Shown piece by piece: positions 12,856 to 27,021 of a stretch of DNA of 64,000 nt. The translations under genes were made by a program, and so were the position numbers. The DNA comes from Typha latifolia. Lineage: Eukaryota > Streptophyta > Magnoliopsida > Poales > Typhaceae. Location: positions 7,395,808 through 7,459,807 of the forward strand of contig CM034110.1 in assembly GCA_019914945.1 (NCBI GenBank). The letters run 5' to 3'. How positions within the stretch are numbered: position 1 is the stretch's first letter; the number at the start of each line of letters is the position of its first letter. The notes under the pieces were generated by a model. The model searched no databases, was not told the DNA's origin, and worked only from the letters and a program-made list of their open reading frames with translations.

Positions 12856-15800
12856 TCTCAACCGAGACCCCAAAAGAGATCAGAGGCTAGAAATTACCGC
12901 AAAGCAAAGGAAAGTAGAAGCAGGAGAAGAAGAAGAAGAAGATGAAGAAGAGGGCCGTGGTTTGCGCCAGTTGGGGTTTCGCTGGTTGGAGAAGAAATAA
13001 TAATAGCAAACACTTGGGCGTTGTTCCCCCTCTCCTCTGGCTCCCACTCTCTTGGGTCCCTCAACAAAGTTATATAACAACAGGGAAAGAAAGCCCAAGC
13101 GACGAGATTTGAGAAAAGCAAGAGGGCTTAAAAGAGAAGGAAACCAAACCTAGCGATCTCGGTTATAACGGAAAAAGAAGAGGAGAGAGAAAGAGAGGAG
13201 GGGTCACTCTTCTATTTCTTAATAAATAAATTATTGAAGGGGTGGGGGGTTATAAATAAAAAGAAATATATAAGATGATGAGAAACTGAAGCCCGTTGAT
13301 TAGAGTAGTAGACATTTGTCTCTTTATCCATCATACGTGCCCTATGTTTCTCCCTTGAGTATTTATTAAAGGGGCCGCAACTTTACTTGGACGGCCGCTG
13401 ATTAAATTAGTAAGTAAGTGAAGATCGTAATTGTTAATTAAGAGGTTAAATGCGACACGGAAGGTACTGCAAGATTCTTATTAGGGAGAGTGGAGGAAGA
13501 CCTGAATCCCCAGAGAAGTACGAGGAAAATAAAGACAAAGTATGGTACCGTCACGTAAAAAATGCTTCGCTCCATAACTCGCGCTAGGAGTAACCGATGC
13601 GAAACGCCACACACAGAGAAGCTCACAACGGCAGTTATACAACTGTGCAAAGGGGTCGGGTCACCGTCAATGCACTCACCGCGACAAGGATAACCTACCT
13701 TATCATGGGAACACCAATTTCGTTACTTTTGGATTAATCCTCTAACCTCCTCTTGTTTGTCGAAACTTAATAGAAACTTAATGGGGACAAAATTACAAAA
13801 GATTTATTAGAACGAATCTTAATACCATAATTAATATTATAATATTATAATTATAAAAAAAAATTCTGTATATAGGGTGAATGGGTAAATGTCAATTAAG
13901 TAATTATCTTTTATAAAATAAAAATGAAAGTACTTTGGAGGGTGATATATGTATAATCGTGTCAGAGTGCCAGAGGGGCGACCATTTCTCACACCGCCCA
14001 TCGAAGGTGATCACACCCCACCACTTCTTCCTCGTTCTCGGAATCTCGAATCTCATGGGGTGTTAAAATGACGTGGCAGCTGAGGAGATTCCCGCAGGAT
14101 AACCGTCGTCGCCTGTCACTATCTCGGTTACTCTCACCGCTCCGTCTCCGTTACATTTAACAAACGTCCGTCTCTTTCCGTTATCCAATCTGACGGCGGC
14201 ACCCCATTCTTTTCGACTAAAACTAGCGTTGCCTCCCTGGTTGGCGGTGATGGGCGACGTGGCCCCCACTCCCTGGTTCGCGGACGCCACTCCGCTTATT
14301 ATATGCCGTTAATTTCTCCCAACCCACCGAAAAAAAAATAAATTGGTTTTTCTTATATTAATAAAGTTGAAACTTGGGGGAGAGAGAGGACGGGCGTACC
14401 TGCTGAAAAGGACAGCACGGGCTTTGGGAGGAAAGGAAAAGGCGGGACGGGATATTAGAGATAATAAGAGGGGGTTAATTGAAAAGTTACCCATTTTTTC
14501 CTCGAACACCAACTACTTTATTATTATTGCGGAGAGCTCCTTACCGTCTTATTTGTATTAATACCTCCTCAAAATTTATATTTACAGACATATATGTTAG
14601 TTATCTATTGCAGGAGTATTCCTCAAAAATAACTAACTAATAAAATTTTATTAAGTTAATTATAAAAAGTATGTCTGCTAAATTAACAAGATTTTAATAT
14701 ACAATTATCAAAATGTCAGTCGAAAAATTTACGAGGTTAAAAGGATGTATACACAAAATAAAAGACTTTAGAGGGTATATACATGTAAAAGAAACTTTGT
14801 ATTTACTGAAAAGCATCGTTTATAGAATATAATTAGTACATTCCAACTTTTGACTAAAAGCTGCTACGCTGTCGTTCTTTAATCGCAAGGGGAGGATGTC
14901 ATACGCAATGAGGGAGAAATATGGGTGGTAATTTGCAAAAAGATTTTGGAGGAATTATTAGAATTATTATGTTGGTCTAGGAGGAGGAGGAGGACTGAGA
15001 GGAGGGAAGGAAGGAAACGGTTTTCGAGAAAGGGGTGGACGAGTGTTTTTGGGGTTGTCTGCCGGCTTTGGCATTCACCTCCCTTTCGCGCCATCCACTC
15101 GGCTGAACTTTTTTGAATCTCCCGCCAAAAGAGGAAGTTGGGGGGAGGGGGGGGGGGGGACCCCCAACGGTCACTTTCGCAGCTCCGGCATCCGTCCTTC
15201 CACCGCAGTTCGAATTTTGAATTGCAACCGATGGCCAGAGCTGGTGGCTATGACTTATGAGTTCCATTTCGTCCTCTTGTAAGAACTCTCGTTCTTATCC
15301 CCTCCTCTTACTATTAATTACATCGTGGTCAATCTAGCGTTCTTATTAACTATACGAAGGCTACCTATTCGAATCCATCAATTTCAGGTCTTATTTCATA
15401 AAAAATCCATAATAAGATAACAGTCACCAAAGAATCAAAATGCTCCTCCAAGATTGTTCGATGGAGCGGGACGGTGGCACGATAATTTTATTTTATTTGT
15501 TCTTTAATCGATGGGATGGATAACTTTATCTGTGGATCTCGGGTTCACTACGGTGCAACCTATTCGGATTCGATGGGACAACTAGAGGCGGTATAGCGAT
15601 AACCGGGTACGTTAAGTAACATTGGGTGATGCACCCGGATAGGCGGGATAAGCGATGGATTTCGAAAAAAATTTGTCAGGGCCCCACCAACACGTGGGAG
15701 TGTTTCTTTTATTTATCTTTATCTCTCTTTTTTTTTTAAGAAAAAAAGGGAAAGCGGCAATTCATTCAGCGAAGATATTTTTTACTTGATTAAAAAAAAA

Positions 15801-16871
15801 AAAATTAAGAAAAGTTGGAGAGCAATACAAATAGATAATGAAAGAAGCAAATTTGTTCAAATAGGATTGCTAGTTATGGATCCAATAGGAGAGCGGCGAT
15901 AAGACTCGAATCCAATGGTGCAGCCGCGAGGGAGTGATAATAAGGATGTCGAATGTGGTAAGAAAGTAGCGACAAAGGATGACAGCAGTGAGGATGATGA
16001 AGAAAAAAAAAATTTGAAGAGAGATGTCGAAAAAGAGAGAGTGGGACGAAATAGAAGAATATAAAGAGAAAAAAATCTCCTAGAAGAAATGATAGGAGCA
16101 AAGTCACTTGTATTGGCATCAGCATTGACAAACATAGAGTTATCTGTTAGGGTTAATAAAAATAATAATGCTCGCATAAAACACTAAGGTATATACATAC
16201 GAGAGTGTCTAACAAATAGGCGAGTTCAAGCTCGATAAAATTTAAAAAATATATATATGGGAGAGGATTTTTTTGATTTTTAGTATTAGAGTCAAATATT
16301 ATAAGAGTTTGCATGTAATTTATGAGAGAGAATTCTCTTGAGCAAAGTGTTTTGGTATATTTAGGGTTAACAATATAGTGCGTTAATTGAGATATAGATT
16401 GGTGCTTGAATATATTTAAATTGGGGTTTATCTTCATTGAATCTGACTGCAAAACTTTAATAAGTTTGCACAATTATATGAACGCAAATTTGGTGTGACT
16501 GAACTCATATAAGTTAATCAGATCACAGAGCTGAATGTGAGCTGATGCACAGATCGCGTGCAAAACGAAATACATGAGATTTAAAATATCTAAACAGATG
16601 TGATTGAAGCAATCATATATGTATTGAAACACATATCTAACTATGCGTTAGACTCGACCTACAAGAATAAGCCACGTTTGAATCTTCCTCATGATTACAC
16701 GCACTAGAATACTAATTTAGGAAGAGCAAATTACAAAGAGAAAGAAAATATGACTAACAATAGGATTACCTTTACTTCTCTATTCCATCACATCAAATGT
16801 TAACACAGTCATGGCTTTTGCAATTTAATTTTAATTAACCTTTTAATTTATTATAATAAATTTTAGCGTGC

Positions 16872-16908
<37 letters not shown>

Positions 16909-19202
16909 TATATACACTTAGTTTTATATGCTAAATAAAAAAAATTAATTAAATTACAAAAAATCGTCAGAAAGAAGGAAGGGATAAAATATAAAAGAAG
17001 GTGACAAATTAACTAATACTTTGATAAGCGCCTGATGTTGGCAAAAGTTTGGTCAGAAAGGTTAAAGCCAAAGAGACTATCTACCTTGGTTCCTTTAGAG
17101 CTACTTCCAAGCCTTTGAGTGATCATTAAGTAATCTTCTATAATTGTCGCTCTTCTTTTCTCTTTCTTATCTTATTATTTCATCCAATACTTAGATGGAA
17201 GATACAAGCTAAGCCAACATTTTAAAAAAGTTAGCTCAGCTGCCTCAGCCTCACCCCTCACCCCTCACCCACCAATATATAGTTCTGTGGCTCTTGTCAG
17301 GATTTTGAGGGCCTACACTGTTTTTTTTTTTTTCTGCTTTATTAACCATAGGGAACATACTATATCCACTATGGCTTCACTAAGGCTGCATGCAGATGCA
17401 GATGTAGTAGTTATCATAGGGCTTATTTGTTTTGAGTTTTGGAAGCCTTTATAAATTGACTCGAGATAATAGAGTAGATGACTACGAAAGTTTAATCAAG
17501 GCCGCCATCGTAACTGAATGGTTGAATTCTATTAATTTATGATAGAAAATTATAAAATTATTTTTTTTGTCTGAATATTAGAGTTGATATTTGATGAATT
17601 TTTTCGTTAGGACACTATATATGTATATTTTTATATTTTTTTAAGATAGCTGATTTAATTGTCTAATCTATATATTACAGAGAATTTTAATACTATTTTA
17701 GGTCTTGTTTGTGAGTCTGTTTTTGATACTAGTACAAGAGAACTTATTATATTTTAAGTTATTCTTGTGATCTAGTATAGTTAAAATGATAGTTTGATAA
17801 ATAAGTAAGATACCCTTTGTAATAATAAAGGAGGGGAGAAGAGAGAAGATAAAAGATTGAAATAATATTTTAAGGATAAAATAGTAATTAATAAATATAA
17901 AAATATAAAATGGAAAAGGGGATAAAAAGAAATGTGTTACTATAATATTGAGATAAGTGGTTACTTACTATACTAAGTAATAATAAGATTTATATTATAA
18001 TAAGAATTTTCCTATTCCACTGATGAACTAGGGCTCAAAGATAGTGTAAGACGTACTTAAAAATCACAACTTTCCTAACCTACCTTAAGGGTTTGTCTTC
18101 TGAAAGGTAAATCATGATTAAGTAGCTCGTTTAGTAATTTTAATTTAAGGAAGAACGAATCATTAGTGTTTAGTTTTAGGTAATCCAATCCAGCGGATAG
18201 ATCAAGCTTGTGGAAGAGAAGGAAGACGATGACAAGATCAAGAAACCTAACGCAATATAAAGTTAAACAGTTCCAATTGTTGGTCGATTGTTTCAGATTA
18301 TCTTTAGAAGTAAGAGATCCTGACATCAGTACAGACTAACACTTAATTTCTCCGAAGTTGTTAGCCTACCCAAGTAAATGGATACCATCCTCAGCAAATG
18401 ATTCGTTAATCTTACCAAACCAATGATGCATGTAGTGTAGCAGTTCAAACCATCATCCATCGTCCAGTATAGTGTTGGTAAGACTGCAACTGCAACTGCA
18501 ATCACGTTGTGTGCCATTTTGCAAAAGGTTGGGGAGTAATATGAAAACCCACCAACATTTAGAAGTAAAATATTTATATTTCACACCCTATAGTTTCACG
18601 AGTTGGAGATTTACCGCTTGATCTTATTTTATTTTTTTCATTTTCTTTTACATTGCAAGTCTCATGCTTTGGACTTTATTATTGGAAACTAAAATACCTT
18701 ATCTTATCTCCCAAAGAACTCGCTCTTAAAAATGAGAGTATCAAACGTAACCATTGTGCTTTAAATGATCGAAATCATTTCAATTCTCAACTTGTAAGAT
18801 TTTGAAAGCACCTAATGTTCTCTGTTAGAATTAACGTCACAACATAAACCACTTTTTCTCACATCGCAGGTAATCCAAAAATTTGGAAAAGAAATAGCAA
18901 TATAGGAAGGAAGCCAGATTAAAACAAGACAGCAAAAATATTTTCTCCTAACAGATGTTGATTCAATGTCCACTCATGACTTTCAAAATGTACACTAGAA
19001 TGTGGGCATAAATGCTTTCTGGCATCTGAATAACTCCAACGATTTTTCGTTGGATTTCCTTGTTTTATATATCTTTCTTCCTATACATGATTGGCATTAA
19101 CGGTCTATAAGAAAATTTACAAATATACATGGAATACAACATGCAGATATTGGATTGGAACCAATTGCTTCTGCAAAGAATACTTATCAAGCAATGTACA
19201 CT
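12856..19202. other. Intergenic spacer with promoter of the preceding gene
   Basis: Begins with the purine/pyrimidine-rich 5' region of the 322-aa gene (CTT-type repeats near 12,920-12,960). Beyond about 13.2 kb I find no gene. Two GC-rich patches, about 14,040-14,290 and 15,050-15,260, stand out from the AT-rich background, but their frames are short and unlike known proteins. A 10-bp poly-G tract sits near 15,150, an (AT)n run at 16,878-16,904, and CTCACCC-type short repeats near 17,250. The last kilobase probably includes the 3' UTR of the GUCD1-like gene. Confidence 0.5.
16878..16904. repeat. (AT)n microsatellite
   Basis: About 13 AT dinucleotides in AT-rich intergenic DNA. Confidence 0.9.
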
Positions 19203-22200
19203 TTACATCAGGAGTCTAGAAGAAATCTTTTGGCCATCCTTCCCATTTAAGGAAACCTGCAATTTAGAAGACAAATCAAAAGATGATCAAAATATGCTCT
19301 ATATATCCAAATTAGACAGGTACATTTTGCTGGAGAGAGGGAGCTAGCTCCTTTTGCCAGCTTCTGGTGATCATAAATTAACAGGTTGGATATTGGTTAT
19401 AATCAAGAAAGACCTTTAGATAAAGTAGCTAACAAGGACTAAGAGACTTGTTTAAATAAAGCAGTAGGATAAGCCATATTAAAGCATTTCAAGAGGAGGG
19501 AAACTACCCAACTGATGCAAGTGGTAAATTTGCAAAAACCACTTTATAAAGTTTGAACAGACATCTTCTTCCTAAAGACTTAACATGGATGTGATAGAAA
19601 GATTAGAGAAGGCAAATGCCTGCTTGCATACTTGTCAATTTGACAAATAAGGTGGCACGAAGCAGATCAGGACATGATGTAGCTTTATATATCAGATTGT
19701 GCTTCTAAATAGCATAGCAGATGAAAAGGGGAGTTGGATACATAAGCATCCAATGACCAAGTACGATGACTTTAAACATGCTTTGTTTCTGAATGGCCAT
19801 TTAAAAGCTGGAGCGTAAGGCAGTCATCTGATAATGACAACATATTAAAGGAAGCATATATGATATATCAACTCCCTCCAAAGCAGTGTGATTAAAATGA
19901 ATAAATTCAAAAAATAAAAATAAAAATTTAGCACATAGTTATACCAAAAGAAGATCCTCATCAGTGCCGAAAGATTTGCGTGCTTCATCTAGGCATTCCA
20001 TAGACACTCTCTCATGCTTCCTGCAAAATTAACATGTGGCTAAATTAAAGAAGACTAATTAAAATATGTACAGAAAAAAATGTTGAAAAGCAAATATTAT
20101 CAGAATCACAAATTTTCTACAAAATACAGATTCTTGTGGATAGTACTGGACAAACAAATAATGAAGACACATAAATGATCAGAAGTGATTGTAAAATATT
20201 CAATGCAAACTTCTGCTAACACTGTCAATGCATGAGATGTTTTACTAATTTAATACTTTATATTAGTAGGTCGCTGCAAGCAAGTAAAGCATATAACAAA
20301 GACATGCTAATCTAGCTTGCTACCATGTGAGAAATGCTAACACTCCTCCAAAACACTGTACTGAAATAGTATAGGTACAGTAATTTAGATATCTCTACTA
20401 AAGCACCAATGCCACATTAGACGATGATGTACATATAATTTTAGAAGGCATATAGTATAAAATTAAGGTATACAGAAGACCCCACAGCAGCGACTAAATT
20501 ATTTACTTGCAAAGTTACCGGTCATAAGACTTATAATAGGTAGGTATAAAATTAAAAATCTACGAAGTCAAGCCAAAAAAAAGAAAAAGAAAAAAAAGAA
20601 ACATAACCATTTTACATCTATTACTGCAGAAAAAAAAGATCATTCGAGCACTTGATATCCTTGACTAAACAAAAGGAAAGAATGACTAAAGAAGTTAATA
20701 GGATACCTAGAGATGGCAGGATCCCTTATTTCAAATTCACAAGTATCAGCATCATATCCGCATATTACGACATAGTGCCCTGAGAAGAGAAAGGAAATCA
20801 TGACATACAAGATGACTGATATGTAACGAATAACAAGTTAGTTTTGAAAGAAGGAAGTCTGTGTAAATTTACTAGTTGCTATTAAGTGTCCTACAGAAGC
20901 CAAAGTATCTTCTTCTATTTGAAGTTAGAACTTAGATGGTCCTTCAAAAACACATGCTTAAATAAATATTTAAGACTAACAAAGGAGAGACTAGAATCAA
21001 TTAATTGTTGACAATGGACATAAAATACAACAATCTGAGCTTAACATTCCAATAACATACCGAGCAAAATAAGAATGAATTGTGGCCATGGCAAGGGTAG
21101 TAAAGGAACTTAAGGATATAGTGACCTTATACATAATGACTAACTGAAGGTGCACACAATAATAACTTATAACTAACAAGAGAAAAGTTCTCACCCATAT
21201 AATCTGACCACCCACTACAGCATTCTGTGGCATCTATATCATTCACCCAAGAGCGACTGCATCACCAATTCATGTTAGTCCTTTTTATTAAACTTTCTGC
21301 AATAGTAACATTATACATGTTACGCTAATTTATGTGGTTTGTTTACTATGATATTGCTGATTGTTTATGCATTGATATAATATAGCACAAAAAACAGTTA
21401 GCGATACATAATATATAGATATATAAAGAGAGAGAGAGAAAGGTGGGGGGGGGGGGGGAGAGAGAAAATTCTTACCTTAACTTAGTCTTGTCAACTAGAG
21501 CGACGGCTATACAATGACCAGATAATAGAAGGACAGCAATATCCTCTGCCCTTATGGATCTTGACTGAAATATTAGAAATTCGTCAAACCAAAAAAGAAA
21601 CCAGCTAGTAGTGTATTGACAAAATAATTACTGTACTCTTTTCCCCTTACAGTTATCACAGATAAAAGCACAAGATAATAGCGAATGGAACATACTTGTA
21701 TGCTGATCCCAGCTTGAAGTGCCTTTGCAAACAACTCATCCACCCGAACAATGTCATCTTGCAATTGTTCCTGCACTTGTTCCAAGTGCACCAAAAGTAT
21801 AACATTAATGATGGATGGGAAAGGGAACAAGTGTTGCTCCCGGCGCAAAGAAAGACGATTCAACAATATCTTATGGAGGTGAATATATTCAGAACATGAA
21901 GACATGACATAATGTGAAGAGTTAATGCATAACATTCCATTGAGGAAGAGTTACAAGATTACAATGATGAGTTTGTCATTATACAAAAGTATAAACACAG
22001 AATAATGTATCTATTTCTGAGCAAAAGATCAGGACAGTATATTTGGTAGCTAGCTGAAATGTTAAGCACATAATCTATTTTCCTTACAGTTGAATACAAC
22101 AATCAGCAAGTTGTACAACTTGATTTTAGTCCATATGTACAAGGTACCTGCTTCAGACGCATATGCGGAGTTTACACATAACTAGATTGATCTTAAAAAA

Positions 22201-23738
22201 TTGATGCCTTTGCTGCTCTAACTTACTCTTCAACGATACCGTCAGGAAAACAAACAAACTTAACCATACAGGTAGCAAGTACCCATTCTCCGTTAATACT
22301 TCAAATGGTGTGCTCCAACCATCTGAAGATACCAACCTGAGTCCTGAGATATTTCCTTCGGTCCAGAAATGTACATCAGTTTAAATGGTGAATCTTTTAG
22401 ATATTCGATATTATCAATACTGTAATCAAAATCGTCACCCAGCAAGGCAGTTACTTGTTGAACTCACCAACCTAAAAGTCAAGCTCACATTTATCCAATA
22501 CAAATTATCTTCTCTGAAATAGGTCAAGTAGAGGTGTTTACCGGTATGTATGGTTAAAGGTCTAAGTAGATCTATTATGACTTTCCCAAAAAGGAAACCA
22601 CATATATAATTACATGTGAATCTGCAAACGAAAAAAGAATCACAGAATAAAATTTTACTACAAGCATGGGAGATTTCAGAATATTTTACCTACAATAAAC
22701 TATGTCATAAAAAAAGGTTCATTGTTTCTAATTATTCCAAGTGACAATTTTAGAGCTTATAAAGCATAAATGAAGGAAAAAAGGAAAAATTTTGGAACTC
22801 ACCCTGTAAAAGGTTTCTGCTGAATAATTTGGATTGACTCCTACAGTAACTGTGAAGAAAGAAAAATTTACAGAAAATTTATGCAACAAGTATGCCAGGT
22901 CAACCGTCCATATGCTGCAAACAAGAAGCAGACAAATGAATCTAGTAAGGCATAGAGCATGAAATCATCAATAAAGTAAACTGAAAATCCCGATTCTTGA
23001 CATATGTCCCATGGTTTAAACAAGTTCCCTCAGATAAGCAATCAGACAAAATCAATGAGGCCCTTTCGAGAAATTCCATTCTATCAACAGCACATTGTAG
23101 ACATTTTGAAAGTTATCGCACCTTAAGACCCACGATGCTACAAAGAACCATAACAAACTAATCTCTCATATGATCTAAACCTCCTGAAAACTCATGCTTG
23201 CGCCAAATTATAAAAAACAAAATCCATAGCAAATTATTCTCTTCTAAAAGAATAAGTTAGATTGTGAATCCAAATACAGTTTCAAAAAAAGAAGAAGCAC
23301 GATTCATCGTCTTATTTCAAACCTAACAGAAGCAACTCTCCATGGTTCATCAATTCGTCCCGCTACACCAAAATTTTCCGGTTTAATAGATAGTACGTAG
23401 ATGAAAACCTAACCTCGTAGTGCAGCAAAGCTTCTCGAGATCATGGATGTCGTAACGATCAATCCCTAGAGTCCGCAACACCATCAGAACGCAAGCAAGA
23501 CCGCAATCCCAATGGAACAACTGCCGCACATGAGGAACCTAGGAACCAAAGAATCCAAAATCCAAGTCATGGAGCAAAGAATTCGATTCGATACGAATAA
23601 AACACTCACATCCACATAGTGAGACCGCCGGGTAAACGAAAGCAAAGTTTCCGGAGCCAATTCCTGCCCTTCTTCTTCGTCTCCTCTGTCCCCAATCATC
23701 TTGGATAGCTTATCCGAGATGACGGATAAAGGCCACAT
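19203..23738 (-). CDS. Guanylyl cyclase domain protein (GUCD1 / plant GC1-like), 264 aa
   Basis: Nine exons: 23610-23738, 23414-23538, 22803-22914, 21696-21770, 21476-21564, 21195-21256, 20707-20779, 19945-20020 and 19203-19256. All borders are GT-AG, phases agree, and the sum is 795 nt. The product starts MWPLSVISDKLSK and carries the family landmarks FHWDCGLACVLMVLR (exon 2), IWTVDLAYLLHKFSV (exon 3), DIVRVDELFAKAL (exon 4), SGHCIAVALVDKTKL (exon 5) and GHYVVICGYDADTCEFEIRD (exon 7). Arabidopsis GC1, about 270 residues, was reported to make cGMP. The fold has a conserved Cys (in WDCG) and His (in GHYVV) arranged as in papain-like/C39 peptidases, so the cyclase name may mislead. The last exon (VSLNGKDGQKISSRLLM) is inferred from a good acceptor and phase; without splicing, the protein would end two codons after the DEDLLL motif. 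No signal peptide, so probably soluble. Confidence 0.88.
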
Positions 23739-26445
23739 ACCAACCCGAATAAGTTCGCTACCGAAAATTCGACATCATAGAGACCTATCCATCCTCAAAA
23801 TTGGACAAAATTTTTGGGGCACGAATACCATGGAGTCAAAATGGATGTGAAGGTAGTATAAGCTATTGGACTCGGTTATCGGGGATAGGCGGAACCGGGG
23901 GCCGGGGGGGAATAAGAGTGCGGATAGAGGAAAGGGCACGTATCTCGGCTGGGAACGGTGGAATCGGGGCCGTGCAATGATAGCGCGAGGCTTGCGACAT
24001 GGCAACTACCACTAGCCTATCGGCGAGGCCATTGGTAGGCAAAGTTCCAGCTAGCTACTCCGATGTCCGATCCGGGTTGGCACTGTGCATGAACCTGCCC
24101 GAGTTTGATGAGCGTACAAAAGAAATAATTGGATGACAGATTGGACATCATATACTTCTCTTAGAATTGGCGTGTTCTAATGTACCCTATTTTGGGGGTA
24201 ATGGTTTTAACTTTTTATAGATTAAATATATTTTGCTATTACGTGGTTACGCTCAAAATTATTTTATTTTATATATTTAAAATTAAAATAAGATTGTTAA
24301 TTCTTTTACTAAATTTAATAGAACGCTACGATTATTTTAGTCATTTAGTAGTAATAATTTAAATATCTGTATGTGCGATAGGTATTTTAGTTATTTTATT
24401 ACTATTCAGTTAAGTGTAATAAAAAAATTAATTGTCTCACTTTAATCATAAATATATTAATTTCTTTGAGGCTTTTTAAAATACGAAAAGATAAAATAAT
24501 TTTCAGTATAAGTATATAATAATCAAATATATTTAACTCAATTTATTTGTTTTTATTAAGATAGAGCTGCAAGATTAGCTATAGATTAGAAATGCATCCC
24601 AGCTATACGTCGTGGTTCTGAAAGTTACTATACCGATTGGGTTCCGCATAAGAAGTTACTATACCGTGACCGTGGTTCTGATCGCGAATTTTCTCAAACA
24701 CTTTGCAGGCATGGGTATTTCTGAGTCAGGATGTATGAGAGATGAGTATCTTAGCTATTGAAAGAATTAGCTGCCTGCGAAATTGGCAATTCACAGCATT
24801 TAACGTGAGCTTTTTCTTTATATCTCCTTCTTTTATTTGTTTTATTACAGGTTAGCTACTTACATTCTTCAAGTAATACTTGTCGCTTGGCACGCCTTTA
24901 GGGTGTTTGCGTAAATGATAATATTACCGTAGGCTCTCATCATATGAATATCCTCGTCATTGTCATTTTATGAGTCAGAAGTAGGCAACTCTCATGACAT
25001 GACAGTTATTCAAGTTATAAAACTTTCATGCCAACGTCTCTTGTCAGAAAGATCTCGAGCTCATAGGTATCGTCTTGCTTCTGTCTTTTTTAGTATCAAA
25101 GAAATCTCGTTAGTTAGTCAATTTGTCTACAGTGATCATCGATGTCCTTTAGATTTGCTTGTTGTTTTTCCTGAAAAGTGTTGTTTAATCTTAGAGACTG
25201 ATACATTTGACATAATGCACAGTTTCAGTCTCTGATCAGGTGCAGTTGTATTGGCTTCTACGCGCACACAATGCACAGAAGCAGCTTTTATGCTTGTTGT
25301 ATTAGTAATTTATAGGTTTCTAGTTTCCTCATATCTCTGATCTCCCAACTCTATTTTTGTTCTTTTTTTCTATTTGATAACAGGAAAATTGAGGATCATT
25401 ACTTAGACATACAGACAACTAGAGACGAAGATCACTTTTGCGCAGTTATGCATCGTCTTTCTTTAACCCGTAATAAAAGATATCATCACTGAATCTTTCC
25501 CTGCTTGAACCGTTCTTCTTAGTATTCCAGTAAAGTCGAGATCTTAAATGCATAACTTTTGATTTCCCACAGCTTCAACCGAGCTGAAGTTATGCCGAGT
25601 TTGAGATGGAAAGTTGGCCCTGTGCTTCCCCAAGAAATCCAAGAAAATTAAGCTCCACTATTCAGAAGAAGAGTGTACTCCAAGAATCACTCTGCAGCCC
25701 TAGAGTCATATACATGTCAGAGCTGTATGACAGTGGTAACTATATCTTTCTCCAGGATAGAAGTTTGTCTTGGTGATCATTCGAATATCTCTGGCGAAGC
25801 ATTCCTTCCATTTATCTTGGGTTTATTATCTATCTACAATTCTACCATTAATACGGATGAGTCTTGCGATCTATATTTTCTTGTAATGCTGCACTATTGA
25901 AAACTGCATTTAAGAATATCTGGTCCATCTCTGTAGCTACTAATTGTTTGAAGGTTGGAGCTACCAGCAGCATGATGGCCATGATTTCATTTATGTTTGA
26001 GAGCAAGAGTAGAGGCATAGCCTTTCAAGTGAAGTATGTGATTCCTTATCTGATTTGTGATAGCTCAACCAACCAAATCTCCTAACAGCACAATTGTTAT
26101 CATAATATCCTCCTTTTCTATGCTGGGTTTGCCTCGTTTTGGGTCAATAAGTACTCCATTAATAACAATACACTATAATCTAGGCTAAATGGATCCTATT
26201 CACGGCGCAGAACCGAGCAAGCATACATGCGGTTGAGACAAAGTATTCCAGACAAACTAGGATTCTCGCCTACTACATTAGTCTACTTGGTTTGAGGGTA
26301 AATTTTAAATTACCCTCGTATTGTATGTTATGCCTAAACTTAAATTTTTATATCATTTTGCCCTTAGTATTAGATAGTCTCAAGTCTTAATTATTATTTA
26401 ACTATCATAATTTAATACTAATCATCATGTTTTAAATATGAGGGT

Positions 26446-26540
26446 TTCTTCCGTGCAATCGAACTAATTCTTTATCAATCAATTTGATGAAGATCTAACG
26501 GTTAAGATCTTTAAGGGTATAATAGGAATGAAAGATATTA
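26446..26540 (+). repeat. Dispersed direct repeat, copy 1
   Basis: Shares a block running from CTTCCGT through TTTGATGAAGATCTAA, GGTTAAGATCTT and GGTATAA with a second copy about 500 bp downstream in the same orientation. No terminal inverted repeats or target-site duplication could be assigned. Confidence 0.6.
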
Positions 26541-26950
26541 CCGGTTCAGCAGGTAATTTTTTTTAAATATATAATCTTGCACATTATTTTTTAATAATTA
26601 TATTATCTTAATATTTTATTAAGTAAAAGACATATATATCATTAACTGAGAGTAATGTATATATATCAAAATAAGGGTATTGATGACTTTTATAATTAAG
26701 TTGATAAAAATTTAATTATATTTTATCTTTTTAATTATATTTTATTATTTACATATATCTCCCATTAGTTTAAGATTGATTTAAATTAAATTTTAATAGA
26801 TAGAGATAGAGAATTATATTTAAATTGAAGTTTATCTTCAAATAATCAAATTTAAATTATTTAATATTAAATAATATCTCCTATAATTAAGGTATAATTA
26901 TATTTAAGAGAGAAATCTTAACGGAAGAAAAAAAACTTGTAGAGCGCTTC

Positions 26951-27021
26951 TTCCGTACTTATCAATCACTTTGATGAAGATCTAATGGTTAAGATCTTCA
27001 ATGGTATAACAAGAAAATTGG
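26951..27021 (+). repeat. Dispersed direct repeat, copy 2
   Basis: Second copy of the block at 26,446, differing by several substitutions and a deletion of roughly 10 bp after CTTCCGT. The pair may be the ends or internal repeats of an old element; the AT-rich 400 bp between them encodes nothing visible. Confidence 0.6.

Noticed and set aside
12647..13000. Plus frames over exon 1 of the 322-aa gene
   Set aside because: Antisense shadows of a conserved minus-strand exon.
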